From JAVBMO01 sp031552355 (GTDB taxonomy: Bacteria > Bacteroidota > Bacteroidia > Bacteroidales > P3), in NCBI GenBank assembly GCA_031552355.1, contig JAVBMO010000093.1, positions 1 to 7,675 of the forward strand: DNA of 7,675 nucleotides. The letters are read 5' to 3'. Position numbers and translations under genes: made by a program. Below are positions 5,954-7,675 of this stretch, piece after piece. The notes beneath the pieces are model-generated. The model saw nothing but the letters and a program-made list of their open reading frames with translations. It made no database searches and was not told the DNA's origin. Numbering within the stretch: the stretch's first letter is position 1; each line of letters opens with the position of its first letter.

Positions 5954-7675
5954 TTAATCTACCAATTTGAATGCCACCGGCAGAACGAAGTAAGTTCTTA
6001 CAGCTTTGCCTCTTTGTTTTCCGGGTTTCCATTTGGGCATCATTTTTATAACCCGGACAGCTTCGGCATCTAATGCAGGATGTATATTTTTGAGTATTTT
6101 TATTTCCGAAATACTGCCATCTTTTTCAACAACAAATTTCACATATACTCTTCCACTTATTCCTGCCTCTATGGCCTCTTTGGGATAGATCAAGCGTTTC
6201 ATTAAATATTGCATTAGAGCATCTTGTCCTCCCGGAAATTCCGGCATTTCGTCTGCCATCTCAAATACTTTATTTTCATCTTCTATCTCTACCGGAGGTA
6301 CAGATTTTGTAGATGGAATTGCTATTTCTATCTCTTCCTCCAAGTCGGCAGCTTCGTAATATTCTAGAGATTTGGTACTCCCTGAAAATTCGCTCATTTC
6401 AGCGCCCACAGCATAATCCGAAACTCCTTCGGGAAGCGGCAAGGCTTGCTTCACGGTTACCGGTTTTCCGTCTTTACCCACAGTTACCAGTTCGTCAATG
6501 GCAATAAACGAAGTATAGTTCGTCATCAGGTTGTATTTCAAGCCTAAATCGGTAATTTGTTTGCTATAATTGTCTTTTTCACTCCCTCTGCTGTCGCTTG
6601 AATAATAATCCAACAATTTAATCCGTTCGCGCGCCCAAAGGTAACGGATAGCGGCATATTCAGGATTAGGTTTTACATTTGCCAAATCAAAGGTTTGTTT
6701 GTAGTTTTTCCGTCCGGCTTTTCCTGTCAGGGTAACCGTTCCCGAAGGCGTTCCTTTGTATTTTCCTACAATAATAATAGGACGTTCGGCCAACATATCG
6801 GGCGGCGAAGCAGGTTCTATATCATAAGCCTGCAAACTGCCGTAATTCACTTTTATGCGAGTTAGCAAGGGGGTGTTAATGTAGTTTCTGAACTTTTCGG
6901 CTTGCGCTTTGGCTTGGTCTTGTTTTTGAATTACCATGGCTTCGCCATTGCCCATAAAAGCCATTCCATCAATTAAATAATGATTCACGCCGCTCCCAAT
7001 GCCAAAGCTAAAGAAATTGGTGTTGCCGCTGTTTTCGCGGATAAATTGGAAACATTCTTTTTCCACGTCAATATAACCGTCGGTAACAATGACAAACGAG
7101 CGCGACAAATCCTGGTCAGGGCGTGGCACGGCAAAAGCCTGTTGAAGCGCCGGCAAAAGTTCCGTTCCACCGCCACCTTGTTGGGCATCAATAAACTTAA
7201 CGGCCTTGGTAACATTTTCCTGAGTGGCATCCACAGAATTGGGGCTCATAAGGCCGGAACTTCCCGAAAACAAAAGGACATTGAATTTATCGGTGGGTTG
7301 CAAATTCAGGATTAAGTTCCGCAACAAGGTTTTTGAAATATCCAAGGGAAATCCGTGCATGGAACCCGACACATCGACAATAAAAATATATTCGCGTGGC
7401 GGAATATCTTCTTTCAACACCTTTTTGGGAGGCTGCACCATCATCATAAAGAAATTTTCGCCTTTGTTGTCTTGGTATAACATAATGCCCGATTCAATTT
7501 GATTGCCCTGCAGGGAATAATTTACCACCACGTCGCGGTTGCCGCCCTTGGTTTCCGAAGGGTCAAGTTTTACAACTGCCGTTTTCATATCGGGATAAGT
7601 CGTAATCATTTTGTGACTGCTGCAAGTAATGTTCTGAACCGGCAAACTGGATTGCACTTTCATTTCAAAATGAAA
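5954..7675 (-). CDS. VIT/VWA domain protein with C-terminal TonB domain, N-terminus cut by window edge
   Basis: Predicted envelope protein. The frame has no stop up to base 7675, and the residues before the ATG at 7663 (F-H-F-E) continue a VIT domain, so that ATG is internal and the true start, probably with a signal peptide, lies outside the window. Numbering from that ATG: rest of the VIT domain to about 80 (N-R-D at 42-44, then V-Q-P-P); a VWA domain at about 90-265 with a complete metal site (D-V-S-G-S at 97-101, Thr167, Asp195 in T-D-G); a family block T-N-Y-T-S-F-I-A-I-D (381-390); an acidic linker (about 420-475); and a TonB_C domain from about 472 to 569, opening M-P-E-F-P-G-G-Q and containing A-G-I-S-G-R-V-Y-V and P-K-W-K-P-G. 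TonB_C domains contact outer-membrane receptors, and VWA domains bind protein ligands through a metal ion. The combined role is not known to me. A terminator closes the gene. Confidence 0.9.
   Translation of the reverse strand, partial: FHFEMKVQSSLPVQNITCSSHKMITTYPDMKTAVVKLDPSETKGGNRDVVVNYSLQGNQIESGIMLYQDNKGENFFMMMVQPPKKVLKEDIPPREYIFIVDVSGSMHGFPLDISKTLLRNLILNLQPTDKFNVLLFSGSSGLMSPNSVDATQENVTKAVKFIDAQQGGGGTELLPALQQAFAVPRPDQDLSRSFVIVTDGYIDVEKECFQFIRENSGNTNFFSFGIGSGVNHYLIDGMAFMGNGEAMVIQKQDQAKAQAEKFRNYINTPLLTRIKVNYGSLQAYDIEPASPPDMLAERPIIIVGKYKGTPSGTVTLTGKAGRKNYKQTFDLANVKPNPEYAAIRYLWARERIKLLDYYSSDSRGSEKDNYSKQITDLGLKYNLMTNYTSFIAIDELVTVGKDGKPVTVKQALPLPEGVSDYAVGAEMSEFSGSTKSLEYYEAADLEEEIEIAIPSTKSVPPVEIEDENKVFEMADEMPEFPGGQDALMQYLMKRLIYPKEAIEAGISGRVYVKFVVEKDGSISEIKILKNIHPALDAEAVRVIKMMPKWKPGKQRGKAVRTYFVLPVAFKLVD

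Noticed and set aside
6980..7315. 111-codon open frame on the plus strand
   Set aside because: It is antisense to the conserved VWA domain and shows no domain, signal or promoter of its own.

Overview
The window looks like ordinary chromosomal DNA from a member of the Bacteroidota. The evidence is a lipoprotein with a loose lipobox, a von Willebrand A protein ending in the TonB_C domain typical of this phylum (P-E-F-P-G-G lead-in), weak or absent Shine-Dalgarno sequences, and a promoter matching the phylum's TTG-N19-TAnnTTTG pattern. The order or genus cannot be fixed from the sequence. All seven supported protein genes lie on the minus strand, so transcription runs from high to low coordinates.

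In transcription order: (1) 7675-5954, a VIT/VWA/TonB_C envelope protein whose N-terminus lies beyond the window, closed by a good intrinsic terminator at about 5906-5945. (2) 5882-4722, an unnamed lipoprotein whose two motifs (V-S-H-G-N and L-H-G-C-A-V-G) look like the His-Cys dyad of caspase-fold (clan CD, DUF4347-like) proteins; this is the least explained gene here. (3) A promoter at 4683-4712, with an 8-bp perfect inverted repeat in its spacer, reading into a compact cluster: queD (4621-4190), an AI-2E family membrane protein (4172-3078) and a TIGR01212/YhcC-like radical SAM protein (3074-2118), separated by 17 and 3 bases. (4) A visibly AT-richer Fic adenylyltransferase gene (2016-943) with its own inhibitory motif, preceded by an AT-rich 101-base gap holding an inverted repeat and a 12-bp direct repeat. 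(5) pyrC, dihydroorotase, 893 to the window edge, C-terminus missing.

The genes do not form one obvious pathway. queD (7-deazaguanine/queuosine precursor), pyrC (pyrimidine synthesis) and the radical SAM protein are housekeeping. The two envelope genes at the high-coordinate end may be related by location, but a terminator separates them. The Fic gene looks like a later arrival between housekeeping genes. No tRNA, rRNA, CRISPR array, insertion sequence or integrase was seen. No gene-free stretch exceeds about 100 bases.
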